A DNA stretch of 64,000 bases from Methylorubrum populi. GTDB taxonomy: Bacteria > Pseudomonadota > Alphaproteobacteria > Rhizobiales > Beijerinckiaceae. The number at the start of each line of letters is the position of its first letter. The first letter of the stretch is position 1. The notes below the pieces were generated by a model. It did no database searches, was not told where the DNA came from, and saw only the letters and a list, made by a program, of their open reading frames with translations. Below are positions 32,755 to 42,080 of this stretch, piece by piece. Made by a program: the position numbers and the translations under genes. Location of the stretch: NCBI GenBank assembly GCA_036946625.1, contig JAQIIU010000002.1:806001-870000 (forward strand), read 5' to 3'.

Positions 32755-35700
32755 TCAACCGGGATTTGCTGCGGACGCGCCGACCTGTCCCGTGGTGACC
32801 GCCCTTTCGAGTTGGTGAGCTTCGGCGACGCCGATTTGAACGAGTCGGGCGAGTACGCCGTCGATCCGGGGGCGCAAAGGTGCGGACTCCCGGATTAGCG
32901 CCTGATCCGACCCGAGGACGCTCTCGAGCCACCGTGTTACTCGTGCTCCAAAGCCGTGGTCGCTCCACAATATGCTGTTGGTTGGCTGCCGACGCAGCCA
33001 GACCTCCGCGCTGTCGAGCAGGAACGGGAGGTGTTCGGCGCGCGGTGAGACCTCGAGCAGACTCATGGACAGCAGCGCGGTGAATGGGACTGATCCGTCA
33101 GCGATCATGCGAGTGAGCAGCGGAAAGAAGGTGTCGACCCGATCGACCCCTTTCGGCAGCAGATAGCAGCGCGTCTCAGCGAAAGGACTGTAGCGGCAGA
33201 AGAACAGCGGTGCGATCGCTGGGCCGATCCGGGACTCGACCGACATGGTGGTGCGATCCTCTTCCCGCCGCCAGCCGGTCGTCTGCACCATTCGGCCCAC
33301 AATTTGCGTGCGTAGGGCAAGAGCGGTGTCCAAATCGAGCCCGCGATCGTTGAAGAAAGCCTGATCCAAGGCAGGAACCAGCTCCTCGGCAATGTCGAAG
33401 AACGACCGATCTGGGACGTCGATCGCCGCGGCGACGAACGCGATAGCCTCGTCGCGAGACATGCGAGTGCAGGCTTCCGCCACGAGCGGGACGTAGGCGT
33501 CATTCCATGCATCGCTGCGGCCGTCGATCTCAGCCTGCTGCTCGAGCCCTGCGCCATTAGCTTCGGCCGTCCAAAGCGCATAGGCTTTGACAAAATCCAA
33601 GATCCATGCGCGACGCTCGGCTTCGCTTTCGCGAGTTAACTGACGGACCCATATAGCCGCGGTCTGAGAGCGCAGTTGTTGGACCAGAGGCCGTACGCGT
33701 CCCCTCACGGACGAGGCCGGGAGATTGCCGCCGATTGCAGCCGGGTGGCGTAGATGGATGAGCCGGGCTGGAAGCTCTGGCCATGTCGGCTCGGGCGCGT
33801 CCCCCTCCATCCATCCGAGCTCGGCAGCGATAGCCTGAGCGACAGCTGTGCGGTGCTGCTCGTCGGCCACCAACTTCACCTCGTCGGGCGTATTCCAGCG
33901 ATGGTCCGCCCGCACTTGGGCGCGAAGCGCGCAGCGGAGCAGCGCCGGGATCATCCGCGGTTCCAATTCTCCTATAAGGGACAGGCCTGCCCCAATGCCG
34001 TGAGCGGCGGACACGTCGTCGCGCCCGGCGACTGCGAGCAGGGCGGAGCGCGGATCGCCCCTGCCGCGGTGCCAGAGATGAATAATTCCGAGGGTCGCGA
34101 TAGCGACCGGATTGAACCGAATTCCGTCGCGAAAATTCGAGGTCGCGACATTGGGCTTACTTGAGAAGGCGTCGGCAAAAACGTCGCGCACCCATACCTC
34201 ATGGTCGTCGAGCAACGCGTCTGATGCGTCGCGCGCCACGATAAGCGCAGCCGAGACGATAGCGTGAGTTCGCGGTCGGGCGGCCTCTCCCTCTTCACTT
34301 GGTTCGGCTTGCAGCCGTTGCGCATAGGCGACCGCGTGCGCTGCAAGCTCGGAGCTGGACTGATCCGGATGCTCGAGCGCATTCTGGATTGCGGCGTCGA
34401 CCCCGAAATCCAGCGTCTGGCTCGCTCGGTCACGCTGAAGAGCTTCTAGGTGCCGGGCCTCTTCGGGCGGAGATACGTAAGCCCGGCCTTGAGGTGTTTC
34501 CAACCAGTTGGCGGGGTTTGTCACGTTCAGCGCGTAGCGCGCCATGAATCGAGGGTCGGCGAAAGTGTCACCGCCCTCCGGCTCGCCGAGCTGCGTGGCG
34601 GCCACAGTCAGCAGGTCGCGCACGGCTTCGCGATGCTCATCATCAAGCGCAAAGGTGCCAAGTAGAGCTTCCAAAGCGAACCTCCGCGATGGGCGCTTAG
34701 CGAGGTCCTCCAAGCGTGTAGCGCCGGCTGGCTCCTTGGGCCCGATCGAGCCGAAGCCAAACAGGTCGATATTCGGCATCCCATCGTGCGTCTGCCGCTC
34801 GCGGTCGAGCGAGAGCAGCTCGGGCGAGCCTGCGAACGGGATCGCAGCCGCCTTGGTTTTAGGCCAGTGCGAGATGATTAAGTCGATCGCAACGAGCAGG
34901 AAAGAGGCGGGTGAGCCGTTGGGATCGAGTACATCGGCGAGAACTTGCTCTGGCGGATCACCGCGTTCGATCCGCGCGTGCCCCCAAGCTTCAAGCGCCA
35001 TCAAACCAGACTCGACTGCATAGCCGTCATGCATCTGCCGAGACCAAGCATAGGAGTGGCGCCACGGGAAAAGGCGCGGCCCGGAAGCAAGCGCGAGTGT
35101 GTAGCCGTCCTCGCCCGGTTCTATGCCGCGCGTACGGCTGCGGATCGCGTGTGCGACCAGTTCACGAATAAGGAGCAAGCCTTGGTCGGGTGCTGCGTTC
35201 AGAAGCTCCAAGAACGGACCTTGCGCCGGCGAAGCCGGCAAGAAGTCCTTGTCGAGGAAGTTGAAGGTGTCGTCGCGAAGGTCGGATTGTCGGCGACGTC
35301 GCGTCTCGGGTTTCGGGACAAGGCCGAATAGCGTGAGCTCGACGAGTTCTGCGGGTGCCGCCTGGGCGAGTGCACCCCGGAACTTCATAATGTCGCGAAT
35401 CGTCTGCTCAGGGTTCCGGCGCGCGAGCTGCCGACGCAGATAGGCCTTAGCCCGGTCGGGACTTCGCGCCGCCATCAGCAAGAAGGCTCGGCGCATGTCG
35501 CTCGCGAGATCGGCGAGATCATGAAAACGCAGGTCGGCGAAACGCGGTGGATCGGGCTTGAACGGGCTGTGATCCTGCGCCTCTTCGATCTCTTCCAGCC
35601 AGTCGGCAAGCGCACTCGCCAACTCGGGCGTGAGCGGATCGGAGACGAACATCGACACCGATAGGCTCTGGAAGAGCTCAGTCACATCGCCGAGGACATC

Positions 35701-37902
35701 GAGCGGAAGATCGGCTCGGCGACGCAGCAGCCAGCGCGTCAGCCTTGCCCATGAGCCATTCACTGGTGCCAAGATGGAGCGAGGCACGGCCGACGCGTCG
35801 CCGCCATGACGCACGATCATGTCGGCCATAGGTTCCGACTCGACCGCAAGGGCTGTCCGGATCAACTCCCTTAGGAGCGTGCCGCTAGTGGCCAATAACT
35901 CGTCGGCCGCCTGGTCGAGCAGCGCTTCCGCCTTTTCGGATCTAAGAGATGCCAGTAGGGACCAGCGTCGCCAGGATGGATGGGCACTTGGCACGCTTAA
36001 TCTGGCAAGGTAGTCGACCCATCGGCGGCCATCTTCGGCCCGCTCGAGCGCGAAGCGCGCACCCAGTTCGATGCCTCGCGCGAGCGATGTCGGTGCCGGC
36101 AGGGATAGCGTAAGCAGGCTCATCTGGTCGGGCACGTCCCGCAAACGTGCGGCGACGGCCCACTCGCGAAGGACATCGTGAGCGAAGGTCACGCGATCTG
36201 GAACCAACTCACGAAGTGATCCACTGCCGACCAGAGCGTCGACGGTGCTCGTATCGGCCCGTATGTCCAGCGGATCGCGCCCAGCGAGTGCTGCGTCGGC
36301 CAGATCAGCAAGAAGGCGGGCCCGGTCGCGTCGGCCCAGCTGCACGCCATCCCCCGTCGTCCACCAGCGCTCGATCAAGTCGACCTCGGTCTGGAGCTGA
36401 TCGAGCGATCCGTCCACCTCGAGCAATCGGGAGAGGCGGAACAGGTTGCGAGCGAGGGCACGAGCTGGCTGCTGGTCGGCGAGCAGTGCGCGGAGGCTGG
36501 GTGCCGTCGCCCGCAACTCCGCCACCTCGTCGCCCGTGAGTTCATCAACCAGGACCGGCGGGGCGACGCCAAGGGCGGCCAGCGCGTCGCTGGGCAGCCA
36601 ATTTGGTTCGTCGACGTCGAACGTCGATCGCGCCGTAGCGACGACATGTAACCCCGGGACGGCGGCCGCGGCTCTGACCAAGTCGCTGATCGTCGTGCGC
36701 TTGGCGGGGTCGTCCACGAAGTCGAGGCTATCGATGAACAGAACGCCGCCGCCATCGCTCGCTAGATCGGCGAGGAGCTCTTCAGGACCGGTCGTCACAC
36801 TCAGGGCCGACTTGAACGCGAGCCAGCCACCAGGGATGGTGCGATGTGGTGTGAGCACGACCGCGCGAGCTTCAGCGAGCGTCTGTTCCACGAGCAGGCC
36901 GAGAAGTCCAGATTTGCCGACCCCGGGGCCGCCGCGGATTTCGACGTAGCGACCGCGGTCCATGGCCGTCCGTAAAGCGGCCACTCGAGAGGCTCGGGCG
37001 AGGCTGACGCCCGCTATCTTGCCTTTCAGGTCTGCGGCGGCGAGCCGGGCCTCCTCCGCCAGCGTCTCACGTGCCGCTTGGCTGCGCCTTGGCCCAGTGA
37101 CCCGGAATCCGTCCTGATCAGCAAGCGCGGCGACCAGGCGCGCTCGGTCAAGGTCTCCACCGGACGCAGCAACGCGAATCGTCGTTTCGATCAGCGTCTT
37201 CCACAAGGCTGCGGCGCGGGGCACGTCGTCGGCGTGCAGGACATGGCGCGCCCGCTCAATCGCGAGTTCGGCTGACTGGGAGCCCGGCGCATCGAAGTCG
37301 AAGGTAAGGATCTGAAAGCGTCGCAGCGCGTGCCAGATTGTGTCGTCGTCAGAGGGGCAACCAGCTGCCGCGAAGTGCGTGCGAACGGCCGCGACAAAGG
37401 TGCGCATGTCATCATTGGCGACACCGCGCCGGCCGAGCCGGCCCATGAAGACATCCGCCGTTTCGAGTTCTCGCGCCCAGCGCAGTACATCTTGATAGGG
37501 ACCGGCGATCTTCGCCGAGGTTTTATCGGTCGCGACCGCAAAGTGATGTCTCAGATTTGTACGGTCGAGCGTCGCTATGGCGTGCCCGAGCTGATGAAGA
37601 ACATCTCGGAAAACGGGGTCGCTCGGTGCAAAGGTTATCGTCCGCTTGATTTGTACTTCGAGCGTCCGATCGAGACCGTCCTGGCCAACGCCGTACACAA
37701 TGACGTCGTCAAGCGGATGGCCTTCACCGGCACGTTGGAGAGCGACCCGGGCAATTGAGGCACCCGGTAAACCCCGCGGGTCGGCCTCCGCCAAGACGGT
37801 CAGAAGATAGTGCGCACCGACCTGACCCTCGAATAGTGCGCCGGCGGGTCCGCTTGCCGCGGGGCTCGCGGGAGCGGGCGCCGCGGCGGAGTCAATCGGC
37901 AT
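32755..37902 (-). CDS. giant nuclease-STAND NTPase, Avs-like defence protein candidate
   Basis: 1,715 residues from ATG 37902, overlapping the PIN-like gene by 11 bases. Residues ~20-210 form a Mrr/Cap4-type nuclease: helix Glu25 (GALFEGQVGAHYLL), Asp65/66 (HPLDDVIVYG) and Q84-I-K86 (LEVQIKRT). Residues ~300-560 are a STAND/AAA NTPase, with Walker A GGPGVGKS (324-331) and Walker B VLFIDSLD (387-394). Beyond ~650 there are over 1,000 residues of helical, repeat-like sequence that would serve as a sensor. This layout is that of antiphage STAND proteins, which cut DNA after recognising a phage protein. The gene is intact even though both neighbours' partners are broken. The coupled order antitoxin, PIN, NTPase, HEPN suggests one functional operon. 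The exact family is not established. Confidence 0.78.
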   Translation of the reverse strand: MPIDSAAAPAPASPAASGPAGALFEGQVGAHYLLTVLAEADPRGLPGASIARVALQRAGEGHPLDDVIVYGVGQDGLDRTLEVQIKRTITFAPSDPVFRDVLHQLGHAIATLDRTNLRHHFAVATDKTSAKIAGPYQDVLRWARELETADVFMGRLGRRGVANDDMRTFVAAVRTHFAAAGCPSDDDTIWHALRRFQILTFDFDAPGSQSAELAIERARHVLHADDVPRAAALWKTLIETTIRVAASGGDLDRARLVAALADQDGFRVTGPRRSQAARETLAEEARLAAADLKGKIAGVSLARASRVAALRTAMDRGRYVEIRGGPGVGKSGLLGLLVEQTLAEARAVVLTPHRTIPGGWLAFKSALSVTTGPEELLADLASDGGGVLFIDSLDFVDDPAKRTTISDLVRAAAAVPGLHVVATARSTFDVDEPNWLPSDALAALGVAPPVLVDELTGDEVAELRATAPSLRALLADQQPARALARNLFRLSRLLEVDGSLDQLQTEVDLIERWWTTGDGVQLGRRDRARLLADLADAALAGRDPLDIRADTSTVDALVGSGSLRELVPDRVTFAHDVLREWAVAARLRDVPDQMSLLTLSLPAPTSLARGIELGARFALERAEDGRRWVDYLARLSVPSAHPSWRRWSLLASLRSEKAEALLDQAADELLATSGTLLRELIRTALAVESEPMADMIVRHGGDASAVPRSILAPVNGSWARLTRWLLRRRADLPLDVLGDVTELFQSLSVSMFVSDPLTPELASALADWLEEIEEAQDHSPFKPDPPRFADLRFHDLADLASDMRRAFLLMAARSPDRAKAYLRRQLARRNPEQTIRDIMKFRGALAQAAPAELVELTLFGLVPKPETRRRRQSDLRDDTFNFLDKDFLPASPAQGPFLELLNAAPDQGLLLIRELVAHAIRSRTRGIEPGEDGYTLALASGPRLFPWRHSYAWSRQMHDGYAVESGLMALEAWGHARIERGDPPEQVLADVLDPNGSPASFLLVAIDLIISHWPKTKAAAIPFAGSPELLSLDRERQTHDGMPNIDLFGFGSIGPKEPAGATRLEDLAKRPSRRFALEALLGTFALDDEHREAVRDLLTVAATQLGEPEGGDTFADPRFMARYALNVTNPANWLETPQGRAYVSPPEEARHLEALQRDRASQTLDFGVDAAIQNALEHPDQSSSELAAHAVAYAQRLQAEPSEEGEAARPRTHAIVSAALIVARDASDALLDDHEVWVRDVFADAFSSKPNVATSNFRDGIRFNPVAIATLGIIHLWHRGRGDPRSALLAVAGRDDVSAAHGIGAGLSLIGELEPRMIPALLRCALRAQVRADHRWNTPDEVKLVADEQHRTAVAQAIAAELGWMEGDAPEPTWPELPARLIHLRHPAAIGGNLPASSVRGRVRPLVQQLRSQTAAIWVRQLTRESEAERRAWILDFVKAYALWTAEANGAGLEQQAEIDGRSDAWNDAYVPLVAEACTRMSRDEAIAFVAAAIDVPDRSFFDIAEELVPALDQAFFNDRGLDLDTALALRTQIVGRMVQTTGWRREEDRTTMSVESRIGPAIAPLFFCRYSPFAETRCYLLPKGVDRVDTFFPLLTRMIADGSVPFTALLSMSLLEVSPRAEHLPFLLDSAEVWLRRQPTNSILWSDHGFGARVTRWLESVLGSDQALIRESAPLRPRIDGVLARLVQIGVAEAHQLERAVTTGQVGASAANPG

Positions 37903-38281
37903 CGTCCGCCTCGGGCAGCTCGTATCGCGTGAACAGAACATCCGCACCGTTCAGGCCAATCTCGACAACTTGGTTGATGAGGTCGGGTTCGGCCTCAGCC
38001 ACATCGAAATAGCTGTCGAGCAAAGCGCGCTGGCGGGATGGCGCAACTTGCGGGAGGATGATGATCAGGCCGGCATGTAGCTCCTGTTTTCCGTAAAGTT
38101 TGCGGAAATCTGCCGCGTTGTTGGTGACGAACGTGTAATCGCCTTCGACAATCCGCGGCATCAGGTCCCAATCGGCCTCGCCGCTCAGTCCGAGCCAGTT
38201 TACGTGGTAGGCTTCATGGCCGCGCGCTTCGGCCACGTCGACCAGCGACGTATGCAGGCACTCGTCAACAAGCAGCTTCAC
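37892..38281 (-). CDS. PIN-like toxin (DUF5615)
   Basis: 129 residues: MKLLVDECLHTSLVDVAEARGHEAYHVNWLGLSGEADWDLMPRIVEGDYTFVTNNAADFRKLYG. Acidic residues Asp6/Glu7, Asp38 and Asp58 (AADF) fit the PIN-like ribonuclease site of DUF5615. It overlaps its DUF433 antitoxin (ATGA at 38278-38281) upstream and the giant NTPase gene downstream by 11 bases, so all three are translationally coupled. Confidence 0.88.
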   Translation of the reverse strand: MKLLVDECLHTSLVDVAEARGHEAYHVNWLGLSGEADWDLMPRIVEGDYTFVTNNAADFRKLYGKQELHAGLIIILPQVAPSRQRALLDSYFDVAEAEPDLINQVVEIGLNGADVLFTRYELPEADDAD

Positions 38282-38931
38282 GCCGAGTGACGGCGGGCGC
38301 TCGCCGTGGGACCCGGGTCAGGCTTCAGGGTGGAGCGTGATCGCGACCGCACCTTGGCACCGCGGTCGGCCAAAGACTTGGGCCGTCCGCGGCGAGGATG
38401 GGCGGCGACCCACATGCGGGCCAGGTCGAGGTGACGCTCCTCAAGTTTGGGATAACCTTCGAGGATCTCGCTCGCGTCCACGCCCTCGTCCAGCATTGTC
38501 GCGATCAGTCGGACGGGGATGCGCGTTCCCTTGAAGACCGGCTCGCCCCCCATCACTGCCGTGCTGCAGGTGACAGCCGACTCTGCGGTTTCCAGGTGGC
38601 GAGCGCGTTGGGCGATTTGCTTGCGCGCCTCCTCAACATCTACAATCAGATAGGTGTCCGCCTTGACTCGTTTCGCCTCTGGACGGGCGTCGATTTCTGC
38701 GAACAGCCTCTGCCGGCGCTCTTGGGAAAGGATGGCGCCGATAGCGTGCCAAAGTTTCAAGCGCAGGACGTCGCCGGATGTCAGCTTGCGCGCCGCCCGC
38801 TTTTGGGTGTGGCGCTCGGCAGCGTTCACGATACGCTTGTCGATGGCGTTGTGAACTGCCTTGACGGCTACGCCGCTGATTGCCGCCGCTTCTGCTGGGG
38901 TGTACTCACGCGCTGCGCTGGCCATATTCAT
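38278..38931 (-). CDS. DUF433 antitoxin with N-terminal helix-turn-helix
   Basis: 217 residues (ATG 38931). The N-terminal MerR-like part (YTPAEAAAISGVAVKAVHNAIDKRIVNAAERH... KLTSGDVLRLKL) should bind DNA. The C-terminal DUF433 domain is VMGGEPVFKGTRIPVRLIATMLDEGVDASEILEGYPKLEERHLDLARMW. A basic tail RRGRPKSLADRGAKVRSRSRS follows. Partner of the DUF5615 toxin and likely repressor of the whole operon through the palindrome at 38931-38946. Confidence 0.88.
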   Translation of the reverse strand: MNMASAAREYTPAEAAAISGVAVKAVHNAIDKRIVNAAERHTQKRAARKLTSGDVLRLKLWHAIGAILSQERRQRLFAEIDARPEAKRVKADTYLIVDVEEARKQIAQRARHLETAESAVTCSTAVMGGEPVFKGTRIPVRLIATMLDEGVDASEILEGYPKLEERHLDLARMWVAAHPRRGRPKSLADRGAKVRSRSRSTLKPDPGPTASARRHSA

Positions 38932-38946
38932 TCTCCGCTAGGAGAA
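38931..38946 (-). promoter_or_regulatory. palindrome over ribosome binding site/promoter of TA-NTPase operon
   Basis: TTCTCCGCTAGGAGAA, with perfect TTCTCC/GGAGAA arms, sits directly before the antitoxin ATG and includes its GGAG ribosome binding site. CATATATG lies just upstream on the minus strand as a possible -10. A natural autoregulatory site for the DUF433 protein. Confidence 0.65.
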
Positions 38947-39294
38947 CATATATGTCAGAAGCTGCTATTTGAGAAGCGGGGTCGGTACACGCGTGCATTC
39001 TCACCGGCGGTGCGGACGTGCGTCCCCCCTTCGGCCCACTTCCCAAGGTCCGGAACAGCGTAGCGCACGAGCTTGCAAAACTCGTAGAACGGCAGCCCGC
39101 CTCCGGGGGTGCTGCTCAGCCCTGAGAATCCGCACAGCCAAGCTACGCCTCAAATCAGGCCCAGGCTCGCCTTATAGCTGGGCGGGAACAGGGGCACGGC
39201 AGCGTCAAGCAACTACGTCGCGGTTAAGCCGCATAGATACAGCTAATCCAAATCCGCGATTGCCCGCCACTCCTTCATTCGCCACCGTCACCAC
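38947..39294. other. divergent intergenic region between the two nuclease-STAND loci
   Basis: 348 bp without a credible gene. It must hold the plus-strand promoter for the gene at 39295. No near-consensus promoter is obvious. GC is a little lower near both ends. Confidence 0.5.
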
Positions 39295-40896
39295 ATGGTC
39301 CGACCGACGTCCATCATCTCTACCAGCGGCGCCGGCGTGTCGCTCGAGGCCCGCATCGCCGCGACCTACCTGGCCGCGACGCTCGCGCGGGCCAGCGGTC
39401 CGGGCGACGACGCCGCCCACGTCGTGACTCGGGTCGAATTTCAGCGCTCCGAGCCCGCCGCAGGCTTCGACGACCTGCACGTGCACCATGCGGCTCCGTC
39501 CGGCGGCGTCTCTACCACGTACACGCAGATCAAGCGCACCTTGACGGGCGCACGCAGCGAGGAGGCGTTCCGGCGACCGATCGCGGATGCGGCGCGCCTG
39601 CTCGCGGAAGGCGGTCACGACGCCGCGAGCTTCAGGATCGCGGCGTCGGAAAGCGCGATCAGCGCCCGGGACGTGGACAGGGCGCGTGACGCGGCGCGGC
39701 TGTCCCGAGACGCCACGGACTTCTGGACGCGCTGGGAGGCGCCTGGCAACTCGAGCCCGACCGAGCGCGGATACACCTCGGCCGTCGCATGGGTCATCGA
39801 GCAGGAGACGGGTCAGGCCGACCCGGAGACCGCCTGGAAGGTGATCGCCCGTATGCGGGTCGTCGTCATCGACGCTGACCAGGGCGGCAGCCAGACCAAG
39901 GCTCGTGCCGTTGATCAGCTCCAAGGCACCCTCGCGTCAGGTGACCGCGGCGAGGCAGTGGACGTCTACGAGGCGCTTTGCGTGTTCGCGGAGGACGCCG
40001 CGAAGGTCGCGGGTGGCGTGGACCGGGCGAAGCTGCTCGGCGAGCTCTCGCCACGCTTCCGGTTGCTCCCGTCGCCGTCGGCACGCGCCGATGTGGAGCG
40101 GATCTTGGCGGACGGCGACGCGGCGCTGGCCGGAATCCGGGACGACGTCGCAGGCGTGACACTGTCGCGGATGACGCTCTACGACCAGCTCGAGGAGGTC
40201 CTGACGCAAGCCAGTGGACTGCGGTTGGGTGGGGATGCCGGGACCGGGAAGTCGGCGGTCCTGCGCCGGCTTGCGGAGCGACGGCGGGCAGACGGGGCCG
40301 GAGCGCTGGTGCTGAAGCACGACCGGACGGGCGCGCGGACATGGGCGGAACACGCGCGGACCCTGAACGTCGAAACGCCGCTCGCGCACCTGGTGGCCGA
40401 ACTGGCCGCCTCCGGATCCGCCGTCCTCGTCATCGACGGCTACGACCGGATCGCGGACGCTGGGCGCGGCGAGCTCGTGCGCGAGGTGTGCCATGCGATC
40501 GTCGGCTCACCCAGCCACCTACTGTGGCGTTGTATCCTGTCGAGCCGCGACTCCGCGGGACCGGAACCCACGCTCGACCTCCCGTTGGTGGGCGAAGCGG
40601 TTCCATGGACCGTCGGTGTCCCCGATGACGAGGACCTTGCCTTCCTCTCGGAGGCGTTCCCATACCTCGGCGACCTTCTGACGAGGCGCGGCTACGCGGA
40701 CCTCAACCGGAACCTCTTTTTCATCGACCAGATGGCGCGCAACCCCTCGGTCGTGGGTGCGTCATCGGAACTCGACCTGATGCAGAGCTGGGCCCGGCGG
40801 GGCGCGGCGGAGACGCCGAGGCATCCAACACGGGACGCGACGCTTCGGGCGCTCGGCGAACTGCGCCTGCACCAGCCCTACGGACCGCTGACTAGG
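39295..40896 (+). pseudogene. second nuclease-STAND NTPase, 3' end lost to IS481
   Basis: 534 residues remain. The N-terminal nuclease has the same layout as the 1,715-aa protein: Glu18 (GVSLEARIAATYL), Asp59/60 (GFDDLHVHH) and Q78-I-K80 (YTQIKRT). Then comes a NTPase with Walker A GGDAGTGKS (312-320) and Walker B VLVIDGYD (377-384). The sensor domain would follow but is replaced at 40897 by IS481 copy 2. Overall identity to the intact paralogue is low, so the two are old relatives and not a recent duplicate. Divergently transcribed from the operon at 38931. Confidence 0.78.
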
Positions 40897-41940
40897 TGTT
40901 TGATCCCAGGGTTTGATGGTGCACTCTTCACGTTGGAGTGGAGGGACGCGCTATGGGCCAAGTTCTTCACGGCAGCGCCACCACGACGGAGGCAGTCCGT
41001 CGAGCGATCCAGCATAGTCAAGCGAGCCTGAGGGCGCTCTCGAAGCGCTACGGGATCAACCGGAAGACGGTCGCCAAGTGGCGGCAGCGGACCTCGGTCG
41101 CCGATCAGCGCACGGGTCCGAAGGATCCCCGCTCGACGGTGCTGTCACAGGAGGACGAGGCGGTCGTCGTCGCCTTTCGCCGCCATACGCTCCTGCCGTT
41201 GGACGACTGCCTCTACGCGCTCCAGGCGACGATCCCGCACCTGACCCGTTCGTCGCTGCATCGGTGCCTGCAGCGCCACGGCATCAGCCGACTGCCGGAG
41301 GTCGACGGTGACAAGCCCAAGCGGTCACGCTTCAAGACCTGCCCGCTCGGCTATTTCCACATCGATCTGGCCGAGGTTCACACAGCCGAAGGGCGACTCT
41401 ACCTGCTCGTCGCTATCGACCGCACGACCAAGTTCGCCTTCGTTGAGCTCCACGAGAAGGCCACGCGGCGGGTCGCAGGTGACTTCCTCCGCCATCTCAT
41501 CGAGGCCGTGCCTTACAAGGTGCACACGGTGCTCACCGACAACGGCACCCACTTCACCACGCCCGGCAACGTCGCCTCGGCCGCTTCCGTCATCAAGGAG
41601 GCGATTGTAGCCGGCGAGACCTTCCGAGCCCACAGCTTCGAACTTGCCTGCGCCCGCAACGATATCGACCATCGGCTGACCAAACCGCGCCACCCCTGGA
41701 CGAACGGTCAGGTCGAGCGGATGAACCGCACGATCAAGGACGCGACGGTCAAGCGCTACCATTACGACAGCCACGCGCAACTCCGTGCGCACTTGGCCGA
41801 CTTTGTCAGCGCCTACAACTTCGCACGCCGTTTGAAGACCCTGCGCGGCCTCACGCCCTACGAAGCCATCTGCAAGGCATGGTCCGCTGAGCCCGGCCGC
41901 TTCAGGTCAAACCCGCTCCACCAAATGCCGGGACCAAACA
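40897..41940 (+). mobile_element. IS481-family element, copy 2
   Basis: 1,044 bp, same orientation as copy 1 and apparently identical in sequence. It truncates the second nuclease-STAND gene. The flanks are GACTAGG left and TCCATC right, with no target duplication. The two copies bracket 9.4 kb of defence-like genes in a composite-transposon-like arrangement. Confidence 0.9.
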
Positions 41941-42080
41941 TCCATCACTTGTTCCCTGCGGTCCCAACGCATCATTTCGATGCATGCCACGAGACCTTGA
42001 TGGAGCATCCCTCCTACCGCGATCGCAACAATCTCGGTCCCGCAACCGCGCGTACCGAAGCACGAGAAGCTTTCAACTAA
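40953..42080 (+). CDS. IS481-family transposase with read-through tail
   Basis: Same 328 IS-encoded residues as copy 1, with the same HTH and DDE motifs (IDLAEVH, LTDNGTHF, VERMNRTI). No stop codon occurs inside the IS, so translation runs about 46 codons into flanking DNA (HHLFPAVPTHHFDACHETLM...) and stops at 42080. The tail may alter activity. Confidence 0.88.
   Translation: MGQVLHGSATTTEAVRRAIQHSQASLRALSKRYGINRKTVAKWRQRTSVADQRTGPKDPRSTVLSQEDEAVVVAFRRHTLLPLDDCLYALQATIPHLTRSSLHRCLQRHGISRLPEVDGDKPKRSRFKTCPLGYFHIDLAEVHTAEGRLYLLVAIDRTTKFAFVELHEKATRRVAGDFLRHLIEAVPYKVHTVLTDNGTHFTTPGNVASAASVIKEAIVAGETFRAHSFELACARNDIDHRLTKPRHPWTNGQVERMNRTIKDATVKRYHYDSHAQLRAHLADFVSAYNFARRLKTLRGLTPYEAICKAWSAEPGRFRSNPLHQMPGPNIHHLFPAVPTHHFDACHETLMEHPSYRDRNNLGPATARTEAREAFN

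Noticed and set aside
30413-41940. Fully functional composite transposon
   Set aside because: No target duplication at the outer ends, and three genes are cut at IS borders, so transposition as one unit is not shown.
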